From NCBI GenBank assembly GCA_965267405.1, contig OZ253954.1, positions 2,790,001-2,854,000 of the forward strand: a stretch of 64,000 bases of DNA, written 5' to 3'. Below, one piece after another: positions 8,980 through 16,848 of the stretch. Under the pieces are notes generated by a model. That model was not told where the DNA came from and did no database searches. It was given only the letters and a program-made list of their open reading frames with translations. Position numbers and translations under genes: made by a program. The number at the start of each line of letters is the position of its first letter. Positions within the stretch are counted from its first letter, which is position 1. Origin of the DNA: JAPPOI01 sp028818055. Lineage in GTDB: Bacteria > Pseudomonadota > Alphaproteobacteria > Rhodobacterales > Rhodobacteraceae.

Positions 8980-9213
8980 CGATTTGAAGTTCGCGAAAAA
9001 GAATCACGGCAAGTGTACTTTTTTGATGTCGTTGAACATTCTCAACTTCTCAACGGCGCAACTTTTCCGACGTCGAAAAGAACACATGCAAAAACCCTTA
9101 GATATCAGTGCAGGGCAGCTGTTTGATGGTCTTTACCTTTGACCTTGAAGCTCGATCCACCATACTGGCCGCACATTTTATTTACTAAGCATTCAACAGG
9201 TGAATTTGTGACG

Positions 9214-9549
9214 ATGAATCGTACCATCGATACGCTGAGCGAAGTCGACGCCGGCGACGAAAGGGAATTCCCCGACGTCGAGGAAGCAGCACGCCATTTG
9301 CGCGCTCTTTCGAACCCGTCACGTCTATTTTTGCTGTGTGCTCTGGCAAACGGCGAGAAATGTGTTGGCGAACTAGAGCGGGCGTCCGGAATGGGGCAAG
9401 CGTACGTGTCTCAGCAGCTGGCGCGTTTGCGGCAAGACGGCATAGTCGAAGCGACACGTGAAGGGCGGAAGGTGAGCTACGCCCTTTCCGACTCTCGGGT
9501 AGCGCCGATTCTAACGGTACTTCAGGCGCAATATACTGCCATTCCTTGA
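9214..9549 (+). CDS. ArsR/SmtB-family transcriptional regulator
   Basis: 111-residue winged-helix repressor. LRALSNPSRLFLLCALANGEKCVGELE is the first helical part, and GQAYVSQQLARLRQDGIVEATREGRKVSYALSD the recognition helix and wing. Two cysteines lie close together (LLC and KC, about residues 42 and 50). The C-terminal partner Cys used by the sulfide sensors SqrR/BigR is missing, so the sensing chemistry is unclear. ATG 9214 is preferred to earlier in-frame codons because AGGTGA sits 10 bases upstream and the family aligns from here. It has no operon partner: the next gene is 159 bases away. Confidence 0.82.
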   Translation: MNRTIDTLSEVDAGDEREFPDVEEAARHLRALSNPSRLFLLCALANGEKCVGELERASGMGQAYVSQQLARLRQDGIVEATREGRKVSYALSDSRVAPILTVLQAQYTAIP

Positions 9550-9708
9550 TGTCATTTTTGGCGGCAAAAGTCGCTAAGTTGGGAATTTGGGTTCAAAATT
9601 TGAGCAGGTTTACGAAAGGTTAGGGGGAGTGTCGCTTGCTTGTGACAAAGGCATGTCATGAGCGTGTTTACTAAAAGGGGTGGTCAAACTTAACGACAGG
9701 AGGAATTC

Positions 9709-9933
9709 GTGAAGGTTGATCCAAAGCAAGCAGAGCCAGCCAGCGGTGCAGCGTTACTTGAAATCGTGTTCGGTGATCCCGATTGCACGGGCGATATGAA
9801 GCAACGACTGAAAAAGCGCATTGCCAATATCGATGTCGCCGAGCGTGATCTGAAGAAAGTGTCCAACGGGTCGAGTCCATCGTCACAAGCGGCGGAATAC
9901 GAAAACGACCTGTGGGATAACGTACCCGTTTAG
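9709..9933 (+). CDS. Small hypothetical protein (74 aa)
   Basis: Not recognised. The GTG start is preceded by an ideal AGGAGG ribosome binding site (9699-9704), which is strong support for translation. The product is hydrophilic: a short Ala/Leu helix with one cysteine (EIVFGDPDCTGDMKQ), then a Lys/Arg-rich helix, then a Ser-rich acidic tail. There is no signal peptide or membrane segment. The gap from 9550 to 9708 holds no other feature I can see. It stands alone before the multifunctional beta-oxidation gene. Confidence 0.6.
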   Translation: MKVDPKQAEPASGAALLEIVFGDPDCTGDMKQRLKKRIANIDVAERDLKKVSNGSSPSSQAAEYENDLWDNVPV

Positions 9934-10020
9934 TCGCGCCTAATTGCCGAAAAGCCGCCTGATCCTTGAGTTTTCGTGAAATTGGCGTAGACAAAAATAG
10001 GGCGAGAAAGTTGGGCGAAA

Positions 10021-12102
10021 ATGGGCGATCAGGCGGATATTGCCGATCTACGTCAAAACGGTGTGGCCGTTGTCGCACTCAGTACCCCTCCGAACGGGGT
10101 GCTGACGGCTGACGCTCAGGCACGTCTACTTGAAGCAGTTTTGGCGGCCTCTCAAAACCCTGGTTGTTCTGCAATCGTCATAACCGGTTCTGGGTCAAAT
10201 TTTGCCCTGGGCACCGCATTGTCGTCAAAGCAAGCAGATGAAGATGACTCGGATGCGGATGAATTCACTCAGTTTGGTGACATCTGTGATCAGATCGAAG
10301 CAATCGATAAGCCGGTTGTCGCGGCGATAAACGGTCCAGCTTTAGGAAACGGTCTTGAGTTGGCTTTGGCCGCCCACGCACGGGTTGCAAGCCCATCGGC
10401 AAAGCTGGGTGCACCCGAAATTACAATAGGGCTATTGCCTGGCGCGGGTGGGACCCAACGACTTCCAAAAGTCATTGGCGGGCTTGCAGCGCTTAAGTTG
10501 CTTTTGAGTGGTCGTTCGGTTTCCGGGCCGTCTGCCAAGAAGCTTGGACTGGTTGATGAACTGGTCGATACGGACGTCGTTGAGGCCGCGGTCGATCATG
10601 CGTTGCTGTTGGCGCGGTCAGGCGAAGCGCTGAAACGGAGTTCCACACGGCGAGACAGGTTGGGCGAGGGCAACGCGTTTCTGGAGGCAGTCTCCGAGCA
10701 TCGTCGACTGGCTGAGAAATCCGCTCTAGACGCGCCGCTGCGGCTGATCGAATGCGTCGAAGCTGCACTACTTCTGCCGTATGAAGTCGGTCGAGGTTTG
10801 GAGCTGTCGGCCTTTGAAGACCTTTTGGCATCCGATCATTCCAAGGCGCTGCGCCATGTGTTCAATGCCGAGCGTGCGTTGAATGCCGCAACCGTTAGAA
10901 CTGTGCGGGAACCGTCACGACCTTTGAAGACGATCGGGGTTTTGGGCGCTCGACCGCTGGGCATCGAGATCGCGGTCACCTGTTTGGACGCCGGCTTCAC
11001 CGTCACTTTGGCGGAAGACAAAGAAACAGCCCTGGAAACGGCTGTGAGCCGTATTATCGAACACTACGATGCGCTCGTTGCTGCAGGAAAACTCACCGAC
11101 GAGAATGTCGAGGATACATTGGACCGGTTGCAGGCGGTGCCAACTTTGGAACCATTGGCCGATGCGGACGTGGTCGTTGATCCTGGCCCGCTCATTTCGC
11201 GCTCAATGGTCTCTGACCTTGATTCAGTGATGAAGGCGGGTGCCGTTCTTGCGACTGGCACCGAAAGCGTCGATGTGGCGCGGCTGGCTTCGGCTACGAA
11301 ACGGCCGGGCGATGTTGTTGGGCTGAAGTTCTATTCTGGCATGCGGAAGAACCGCGTTGCCGAGATCATACCCTGCGGTACTACCGCGCCGAATGCGCTT
11401 TCCACGGTGCGGGCGCTTGCCCGCAAGTTGGACCGTCTGACAATCGAAGTCAGCGCGGGAAGTGAGGCCGGCATCGGTGTGAGGATCATGGATGCTTTGC
11501 ACGCGGCAGCGGATCTTTGCGTGCTTGAGGGTGCGCGTATCCGTCAGGTTGATGATGTCCTTCAGGACTGGGGCCTGCCAATGGGATCGTTTGCGTTGCG
11601 CGATGCCCAAGGGCTGGTGCGTTCCAGACGTACCGCAGAGACCGATGATCTTACAGGAAAACTTTCTGTAACCGGGCGCGCCGGGCGACTGAACGGGCGT
11701 GGGTTTTACGCCTATCGAAAACCGGGAGACCAAGGGGTCGAGGATCCGGATGTTGCGGCTTTGATTGATGTGGAACGGGCCGCCAAAGGGATCACACCGA
11801 AAATCTGGACAGATTCGGACGTGCGAAAGCTGTGTTTGTCTGCGATGGCTGGCGCCGGCGCGCAGGTGCTGAATGAAGGTCTCGTGGATAGTGCGTCGTT
11901 CATTGATATGGTCGCCGTCCACGGACTTGGATTTGCGCGTCGCACAGGTGGTGTCATGTTCGCGGCAGACCTGCTGGGGCTTGAGCAAGTGCGCAAAATC
12001 ATTCTCGAGGCGTCGCAAAGATCGCCCCTGATATCTCCGCCGTCACCGATCTTTCAGGATTTGATTAACGCTGAAGAGAATTTCGGGACGATTGACGTTT
12101 AG
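10021..12102 (+). CDS. Multifunctional enoyl-CoA hydratase/3-hydroxyacyl-CoA dehydrogenase-like protein with degenerate dehydrogenase half
   Basis: 693 residues with the layout of FadJ/peroxisomal MFE-1: crotonase domain at about 5-270, NAD-binding domain at about 300-485, 3HCDH C-terminal domains after about 490. The hydratase half looks active: both catalytic glutamates are present (E113 in GNGLELALA, E133 in GAPEITIG) with the following LPGAGGTQRLPKV. The dehydrogenase half looks decayed. The dinucleotide motif reads GARPLG (309-314), with Arg in place of the second Gly. The GLHFF-type catalytic His is Lys436 (GLKFYSG). The usual PGF-NR helix motif is absent. It may therefore act only as a hydratase/isomerase, with a structural C-terminus. 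It is convergent with, and overlaps by 4 bases, the small gene at 12099. Confidence 0.88.
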   Translation: MGDQADIADLRQNGVAVVALSTPPNGVLTADAQARLLEAVLAASQNPGCSAIVITGSGSNFALGTALSSKQADEDDSDADEFTQFGDICDQIEAIDKPVVAAINGPALGNGLELALAAHARVASPSAKLGAPEITIGLLPGAGGTQRLPKVIGGLAALKLLLSGRSVSGPSAKKLGLVDELVDTDVVEAAVDHALLLARSGEALKRSSTRRDRLGEGNAFLEAVSEHRRLAEKSALDAPLRLIECVEAALLLPYEVGRGLELSAFEDLLASDHSKALRHVFNAERALNAATVRTVREPSRPLKTIGVLGARPLGIEIAVTCLDAGFTVTLAEDKETALETAVSRIIEHYDALVAAGKLTDENVEDTLDRLQAVPTLEPLADADVVVDPGPLISRSMVSDLDSVMKAGAVLATGTESVDVARLASATKRPGDVVGLKFYSGMRKNRVAEIIPCGTTAPNALSTVRALARKLDRLTIEVSAGSEAGIGVRIMDALHAAADLCVLEGARIRQVDDVLQDWGLPMGSFALRDAQGLVRSRRTAETDDLTGKLSVTGRAGRLNGRGFYAYRKPGDQGVEDPDVAALIDVERAAKGITPKIWTDSDVRKLCLSAMAGAGAQVLNEGLVDSASFIDMVAVHGLGFARRTGGVMFAADLLGLEQVRKIILEASQRSPLISPPSPIFQDLINAEENFGTIDV

Positions 12103-12314
12103 CTCAAGAAAATCCCGAGAACGACGCACATCAACCCGATTGCCGAAAGGCCGAGCGCTCCCATATTCAACGCGACCACTTTTTGAAGCCGTTCTTTCAT
12201 GGCGGCGTCATCCAAGCCTTCACGCTTTGCTTTCATCGCAATCGAGATGCACCACACAAGTCCGGCGACGCCCACAAGCGTTAGGATCGCACCAATCCAG
12301 ATTAGGTTTTCCAT
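12099..12314 (-). CDS. Small two-helix membrane protein
   Basis: 71 residues, not recognised. Two hydrophobic helices (about 5-26 and 48-70) flank a charged cytoplasmic-type loop (MKAKREGLDDAAMKERLQK), giving a helical hairpin in the membrane. The stop overlaps that of the beta-oxidation gene on the other strand. The length, clean two-TM pattern and separate promoter space support a real gene, but no function can be assigned. Confidence 0.6.
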   Translation of the reverse strand: MENLIWIGAILTLVGVAGLVWCISIAMKAKREGLDDAAMKERLQKVVALNMGALGLSAIGLMCVVLGIFLS

Positions 12315-12434
12315 TGTCGCTTTCCCACGTCTGAGGTCCGTGTTCCGGTAAACGCTCTGTTGAACCTAATCAAGCCCTTGAAGCAGGGCAAAGCGTTGGT
12401 TAGGGATCGGGTTCGGATCAGACAGGGGGAAGAC

Positions 12435-12692
12435 ATGTCGGACGAGGTTATCGAGCAAAGCTACCGCGTTACAGCAGACGAGTTGCGCCAGTTCATTGAG
12501 CGCTACGAACGCTTGGAGTCGGAGAAAAAGGACATCGCCGACCAGCAGAAAGAGGTCATGGCCGAGGCCAAGGCGCGCGGATACGACACCAAGGTCATGC
12601 GCAAAGTTGTCGCTCTGAGAAAGCGCGATCGCGATGAAATCGCTGAAGAAGAAGCTGTGCTTGAAATGTACAAAGAAGCTTTGGGAATGTGA
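12435..12692 (+). CDS. gapR: GapR-family (DUF2312) nucleoid-associated protein
   Basis: 85-residue all-helical protein of the alphaproteobacterial GapR family. In Caulobacter, GapR binds AT-rich, overtwisted DNA ahead of moving forks and stimulates topoisomerases. The family signature is clear: ADELRQFIERYERLESEKKD, then the basic region KARGYDTKVMRKVVALRKRD that contacts DNA, then the acidic helix EIAEEEAVLEMYKEALG. ATG 12435 follows a GGGGGA ribosome binding site; the in-frame extension to 12360 lacks one and is not conserved in the family. It is a single-gene unit. Confident on family, inferred on role. Confidence 0.93.
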   Translation: MSDEVIEQSYRVTADELRQFIERYERLESEKKDIADQQKEVMAEAKARGYDTKVMRKVVALRKRDRDEIAEEEAVLEMYKEALGM

Positions 12693-12746
12693 TCTGACGC
12701 GCCGTTTTTACTTCGGTGCGCTCATCGCGCTGCGCAGGCAGATGGC

Positions 12747-13619
12747 TCAGGGCTGAACAAAAGTCACGCCGGACATTTTTGAGATTTGTCGAAGGTCTTC
12801 TTCGTAAAGCTCGCTCAGGACATCAACCGTGTCGCGGGTCCAGCCCGGCAGATCGACCTCGTTTTCGATCTCGTCCTTCAAGGCATGCGCTTCCAGGAAC
12901 GCTGAAATCGTGCGTCGCCGCTGAGACTCGGTCAGGTCACTATGTCCGTTCAGAAAATCCTGTAACCGCGCGAAGCCGGTTTCGCTCATGATCTGGGCGA
13001 TCATGTCTAGGCCGCCTTCGGTTACTGTGTAGGGATCATGTGCGGTTAGTTCGCGAATAAGTTCGGCCCAGATAAAGGGCGTATCCTCGTGGCACCACAC
13101 GGATATCGGGGCGCCGGGATTCGCTGCGCTGATATCAGCAATCACATCGGCCCAAGACGCTGTCTCAAGTCGAAAAGACGTGAACACTTCATCACGCTCA
13201 TTTTCTGGCAAACGGGCCAATACGTCGGGGATAAACGATGCTGGATTGCGAATAGCTATTGCAAATTCGACGTCATGCGACGGAAAACAGTTGCGCAGCC
13301 ACGCTGATTTTCCCGCTTTCGAGTAAAGGCCATCTTCGGACAACACGACCTTGTCGCGGCAGATGAAGTTCTCGCTGGACAAAACGATGCGCTCGGCGGT
13401 GTCGTCGTCGCGGATCGCATCGACCAACATCTGTTCGGTGTCTTCGCTTGCTTGTTCACCACGAAGTGTGGTCGAGACATCGCCAAGCAGTTCTCGATAT
13501 CGGCTAGGGCCGGGGACACCTATGCCCTCGTTGGCAAGAACGGCACGATTTCGAAGCACCGAGCGGATCAATAAACCGTCGTCGGTGCAGTGAGCGCCGA
13601 GATGGAAAAGGATCTGCAT
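12747..13619 (-). CDS. Hypothetical protein, sulfotransferase-like fold suspected
   Basis: 290 residues, not confidently recognised. The N-terminus MQILFHLGAHCTDDG resembles the opening strand and loop of PAPS-dependent sulfotransferases (where FHIGxPKTG is usual). FAIAIRNPASFIPDVL resembles the 3'-phosphate-binding RNP strand (VRDP-S). The P-loop is not canonical, so catalytic activity is doubtful. ATG 13619 is chosen because homologous-looking sequence starts there; an upstream in-frame ATG at 13691 would put the start 20 bases from the divergent permease gene and has no ribosome binding site. Contains four spread cysteines and no membrane segment. Confidence 0.6.
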   Translation of the reverse strand: MQILFHLGAHCTDDGLLIRSVLRNRAVLANEGIGVPGPSRYRELLGDVSTTLRGEQASEDTEQMLVDAIRDDDTAERIVLSSENFICRDKVVLSEDGLYSKAGKSAWLRNCFPSHDVEFAIAIRNPASFIPDVLARLPENERDEVFTSFRLETASWADVIADISAANPGAPISVWCHEDTPFIWAELIRELTAHDPYTVTEGGLDMIAQIMSETGFARLQDFLNGHSDLTESQRRRTISAFLEAHALKDEIENEVDLPGWTRDTVDVLSELYEEDLRQISKMSGVTFVQP

Positions 13620-13710
13620 CGATCTGAGTGCCTGCCCCTGTTTGTTATCTGGCCAAAACTTAGCCGATGATGGCTGGACAGGGAAAGCCATTTCGGGCTA
13701 GGCCGAGGTA

Positions 13711-15372
13711 ATGGTTGACACAAATACTCAGATTTCTCGGGCTGGTGTTCGGTTGCCTGGTCGATGGACCGTTTTGGCAGCATCAATTGCGGCACTTGTA
13801 CTGTTGCCGATCGTCTCGGTTATCTGGATGGCGGCCAATCCCACCGAAAACATTTGGCCTCATCTGGCCGCAACGACGCTGCCCCGATATCTGAGCAACA
13901 CCGCAGTAATCATGTTTCTTGTTGCGGGCGTTTCGGCCGTTGTCGGCACGACGACAGCATGGCTTGTCGTGCAGTATCGGTTTCCCGGCGTTCGTGTTCT
14001 GGAATGGCTGCTCCTCTTTCCTTTGGCCGTGCCGGGTTATTTGGGTGCCTATGCGCTTGTCGACTTCTTGGACTATGCAGGCCCACTGCAAACCATGTTG
14101 CGATCGATGTTTGGCTGGGAAAATGCAGCAGATTACTGGTTTCCGACCATCCGAAGCCAATACGGCGCCATTCTGGTTCTGAGCGCTTCGCTTTATCCAT
14201 ATGTATATCTGCTGGCCCGCGCCGCATTTCGGGAGCAGTCCGGATGCGTCTATGAAGTTGCGCAGGCGCTAGGAGCCAGGCCGTGGCGACAGTTTCTGAG
14301 GGTTGGTGTGCCAATGGCCCGGCCAGCCATCGTTGCTGGAACGGCCATCGTCATGATGGAAACCGTCAACGACTTTGGAACCGTCGATTACTTTGGCGTG
14401 CAAACTCTGACGACTGGCGTGTTTTCGGTGTGGCTCGAGGCGCGAAACGCTGGCGGTGCGGCCCAGATCGCCTGTGTCATTCTTGCGGTGATTTGCGCTC
14501 TGGTTGCACTTGAGAAAATCAGCCGCCGAAATGCCAGATACCATCGCAACACCAGGCAGGAACGCATTAAGATGCGTCACAAGTTGACCGGGGCAAAGGC
14601 GGCAGGCGCGACCATCGCCTGTACGATTCCGTTCTTCATTGGTTTCGTATTCCCTGTTGCCATTCTCACCAGCCACGCTTGGGCAAAGCCCGAGAGATGG
14701 TTTGAATCGGGGCTCATCAATGCGCTTGCCAGCACTGTGTTTGTTTCGGGTCTTGCGGCGTTTACAACGATGGCATTGGCTTTGCTTATGGTCTATGGCG
14801 TGCGCCTATCGGGCCGTATTGGCCCACGTTTGATCCTGCCGGTCACGACAATTGGATACGCGGCCCCTGGGGCGGTTCTGGCCGTTGGTCTTTTCATTCC
14901 GCTGGCAGCCTTTGACAACCGACTGGCCGACGGGGTTCTTGCAGTTACCGGCTTTGACCCGGGTCTTCTTTTGACAGGCGGAACATTTGTTCTGATCTAT
15001 GCCTATTGTGTTCGGTTCTTTGCGATCGGACAGGGTGCGGCTGATGCTGCGATGGGGCGGGTTGCGCCCAATCTTGCTCCAGCCGCGCGGTTGCTTGGGC
15101 AGTCGCCGGGTGGCACCTTGTGGCACATTCATCTGCCGCTTATCCGTGGTTCGATCGCGACCGGACTTTTGCTGGTTTTCGTCGATTGTGTGAAAGAGCT
15201 TCCGGCGACACTTTTGCTTCGACCTTTCGGGTTCAACACGCTGGCAACCCGCAGTTATGAGCATGCCAGTCTAGAGAAGATCGGTGATGCGGCACCGTCT
15301 GCTCTGCTGATCATTTTGGTATCGATTGTGGCCGTTGCGCTTGTCGCACGAGAAATGTTGCGGCGAGTTTGA
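13711..15372 (+). CDS. Iron(III)-type ABC transporter permease (FbpB/SfuB family)
   Basis: 553-residue inner-membrane permease made of two fused binding-protein-dependent transport domains, each with about six helices. Each half has an EAA-type loop: YEVAQALGARPWRQFLRVGVPMARPA near residues 180-205, and AARLLGQSPGGTLWHIHLPLIRGS near 455-480. This duplicated layout is typical of ferric-iron (FbpB/SfuB/AfuB) permeases. Thiamine permeases (ThiP) share it, so the substrate is inferred. No binding protein or ATPase gene is adjacent in the window; the partners must be elsewhere. tRNA-Thr lies directly downstream. Confidence 0.87.
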   Translation: MVDTNTQISRAGVRLPGRWTVLAASIAALVLLPIVSVIWMAANPTENIWPHLAATTLPRYLSNTAVIMFLVAGVSAVVGTTTAWLVVQYRFPGVRVLEWLLLFPLAVPGYLGAYALVDFLDYAGPLQTMLRSMFGWENAADYWFPTIRSQYGAILVLSASLYPYVYLLARAAFREQSGCVYEVAQALGARPWRQFLRVGVPMARPAIVAGTAIVMMETVNDFGTVDYFGVQTLTTGVFSVWLEARNAGGAAQIACVILAVICALVALEKISRRNARYHRNTRQERIKMRHKLTGAKAAGATIACTIPFFIGFVFPVAILTSHAWAKPERWFESGLINALASTVFVSGLAAFTTMALALLMVYGVRLSGRIGPRLILPVTTIGYAAPGAVLAVGLFIPLAAFDNRLADGVLAVTGFDPGLLLTGGTFVLIYAYCVRFFAIGQGAADAAMGRVAPNLAPAARLLGQSPGGTLWHIHLPLIRGSIATGLLLVFVDCVKELPATLLLRPFGFNTLATRSYEHASLEKIGDAAPSALLIILVSIVAVALVAREMLRRV

Positions 15373-15421
15373 TCAAAACGTCTTGCGTCGTCCGCCGGAA
15401 CCCCTTAAGTGCTCGCGTCGT

Positions 15422-15497
15422 GCCCCTATAGCTCAGCTGGTAGAGCAACTGATTTGTAATCAGTAGGTCCGCGGTTCGAGTCCGTGTGGGGGCACCA
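15422..15497 (+). tRNA. tRNA-Thr(UGU)
   Basis: A 76-base cloverleaf with encoded CCA. The acceptor stem is GCCCCTA/TGGGGGC (one T-G pair). The D arm is GCTC-AGCTGGTAGA-GAGC. The anticodon stem ACTGA/TCAGT has loop TTTGTAA, giving anticodon TGT, which reads threonine ACN codons, chiefly ACA. The T arm contains GGTTCGAGTCC. The discriminator is A. Confidence 0.96.
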
Positions 15498-15545
15498 CTT
15501 CATCCAGTAAGTTAGAATTTCTTTAAGACGTTGCGGTTGCGCCTG

Positions 15546-15779
15546 TCACTGCATGAAGTGTGATTTTTGTGTCTCATTTGCCGGGAATGGACGTGAGTCC
15601 ATATGCAGTCGCGAAAGTGGGCGCTTATCTGCATTGGCAGTTCTGCCATAGACCATGCGGCGATAGGTTCGTCTGAACTTTATTGACATTTTGATGTTGT
15701 AGGAACGCAGGTCGCGATGTGCGAGTTCGCATTCATCGTCGACCTGCAGTTGATCAAACTCATTACAATCGCGAGGCAT
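15546..15779 (-). CDS. Small basic hypothetical protein, possibly iron-regulated
   Basis: 77 residues, not recognised. The ATG at 15779 has an AAGAGG ribosome binding site 8 bases upstream. The product is acidic at first (EFDQLQVDDECELAHRDL), then Arg/Lys-rich (KFRRTYRRMVYGR). It has two cysteines and no signal. About 75 bases upstream of the start, reading on the minus strand, is a Fur-box-like sequence (ATAATGATAAT). The pairing of a decent ribosome binding site with an iron-box-like element is the main support. It could still be chance. Confidence 0.4.
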   Translation of the reverse strand: MPRDCNEFDQLQVDDECELAHRDLRSYNIKMSIKFRRTYRRMVYGRTANADKRPLSRLHMDSRPFPANETQKSHFMQ

Positions 15780-15849
15780 AACAGCCACCTCTTTTCACTC
15801 GTACTCAGCGCTTTTGAACAGGGCCCTGAACACACACATTTACTCGTTA

Positions 15850-15868
15850 ACAACAATTATCATTATGC
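15850..15868 (-). promoter_or_regulatory. Fur/iron-box-like element
   Basis: The minus strand reads GCATAATGATAATTGTT. Its core ATAATGATAAT is identical to positions 2-12 of the classical Fur box (GATAATGATAATCATTATC), although the right half is degenerate. In Rhodobacterales, Fur/Mur, Irr and RirA have related AT-rich targets, so the cognate regulator is uncertain. Confidence 0.35.
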
Positions 15869-16108
15869 ATTCTAATGGGGCATTAGTGTGACTTACGTAG
15901 GTATTTTTTTGAGTACAGTACCGGTTAAACGCATCCACTGTTTCCAATTCGACACCTAATACGCATGTTTTTGAAGCCCGATTGGACGGGAATCGAATTG
16001 TCCAACCGGGCGCGCGGCGACTCGGTGGGAATTTATACGAGCCACCACGTACGGGTTTTGTGGTTTAGATTATTGCGCCGCGACAGGGGAAAACTCGGAC
16101 GGTTCAAA
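15869..16108. other. Gene-free spacer upstream of nirV end, with one stable hairpin
   Basis: No open frame with a ribosome binding site is seen here. The only structure is an imperfect inverted repeat at 15977-16010 (CCCGATTGGAC against GTCCAACCGGG, one mismatch, 12-base loop). It lacks a T-run on either side, so it is not called a terminator; it may stabilise the 3' end of the nir transcript. Confidence 0.4.
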
Positions 16109-16834
16109 TCAGATTTGACGCCGTTGTGGGGGTGATTGGTCGCTGACAAGCCGCACACCAAGGTGCGCAGGGGGTGCGCCGACCGCACATCCCCCTCGTG
16201 CAGGATCTTTCGTCAGAGGTGACAGCACAGATGTGTGCAATCCACCGGCGTAAAAAGCGGCACACCTTAGTTCGGGAACAGACGGATCGTAGCAATCAGA
16301 AGTCCATTCCCACACCGGACCGTCTAGGTCGGAAATACCGTCCGGTGAGACTGCGAAACTTCCAATCGATTCCAATGCACGAGAATAACCTTCTTCGGTC
16401 ACGTAACTGGATGCCCATGCAAGGGCCGGGTCTGTAAATGCCGGATCGGGTGCTTCGGGAATCACGTCTGCGGCAACGGCAGCCCATTCCGACATTGTCG
16501 GCAATCGCATGGGGTGGCCGGTCGCTTTACTGATCCAGCCTGCATAGTCTTGCGCGTCAAACCAGTTCAAACCCGTGGCTGGTGTTGTGTCGGGGTCGAA
16601 TCCCGGACGTGGCTTCAGTTCGATCGAACAGTCACCATCGTATACGCAACGGTTCCATTCAGAAATTGTGACTTCATAGCGCGCGACAAACAGAGGTCCG
16701 TCAGACCCAACCCAGACTTCATCGGCAAATTCCGGGAGTAATGAAGGATCGGGGCCATCCGAAATCCAGATAGCCCCGATCACAGTTGTCATGACCACTG
16801 CGATCAAACCAGCAACAGTATTACGAGTGGTCAT
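16109..16834 (-). CDS. nirV: NirV-like FGE-sulfatase-domain protein
   Basis: 241-residue protein with an N-terminal membrane anchor or signal (TVAGLIAVVMTTVIGAIWI, about residues 5-23), then a formylglycine-generating-enzyme-like domain: VARYEVTISEWNRCV, GLNWFDAQDYAGWIS, MRLPTMSEWA, DLDGPVWEWTSDCY, and the closing LGVRLVSD. NirV accompanies nirK in many denitrifiers; its biochemical role is not settled. Here it starts 15 bases after the nirK stop, as the third gene of the pseudoazurin-nirK-nirV operon. The domain is short compared with true FGE enzymes. Confidence 0.85.
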   Translation of the reverse strand: MTTRNTVAGLIAVVMTTVIGAIWISDGPDPSLLPEFADEVWVGSDGPLFVARYEVTISEWNRCVYDGDCSIELKPRPGFDPDTTPATGLNWFDAQDYAGWISKATGHPMRLPTMSEWAAVAADVIPEAPDPAFTDPALAWASSYVTEEGYSRALESIGSFAVSPDGISDLDGPVWEWTSDCYDPSVPELRCAAFYAGGLHTSVLSPLTKDPARGGCAVGAPPAHLGVRLVSDQSPPQRRQI

Positions 16835-16848
16835 GACACATGGCCCAA

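Noticed and set aside
13620..13691. Upstream extension of the sulfotransferase-like gene
   Set aside because: No ribosome binding site and it would crowd the divergent permease promoter; the protein reads naturally from 13619.
15977..16010. Hairpin considered as the terminator of the nir operon
   Set aside because: The stem is good but neither side has a T-run, so it is mentioned only as a hairpin.
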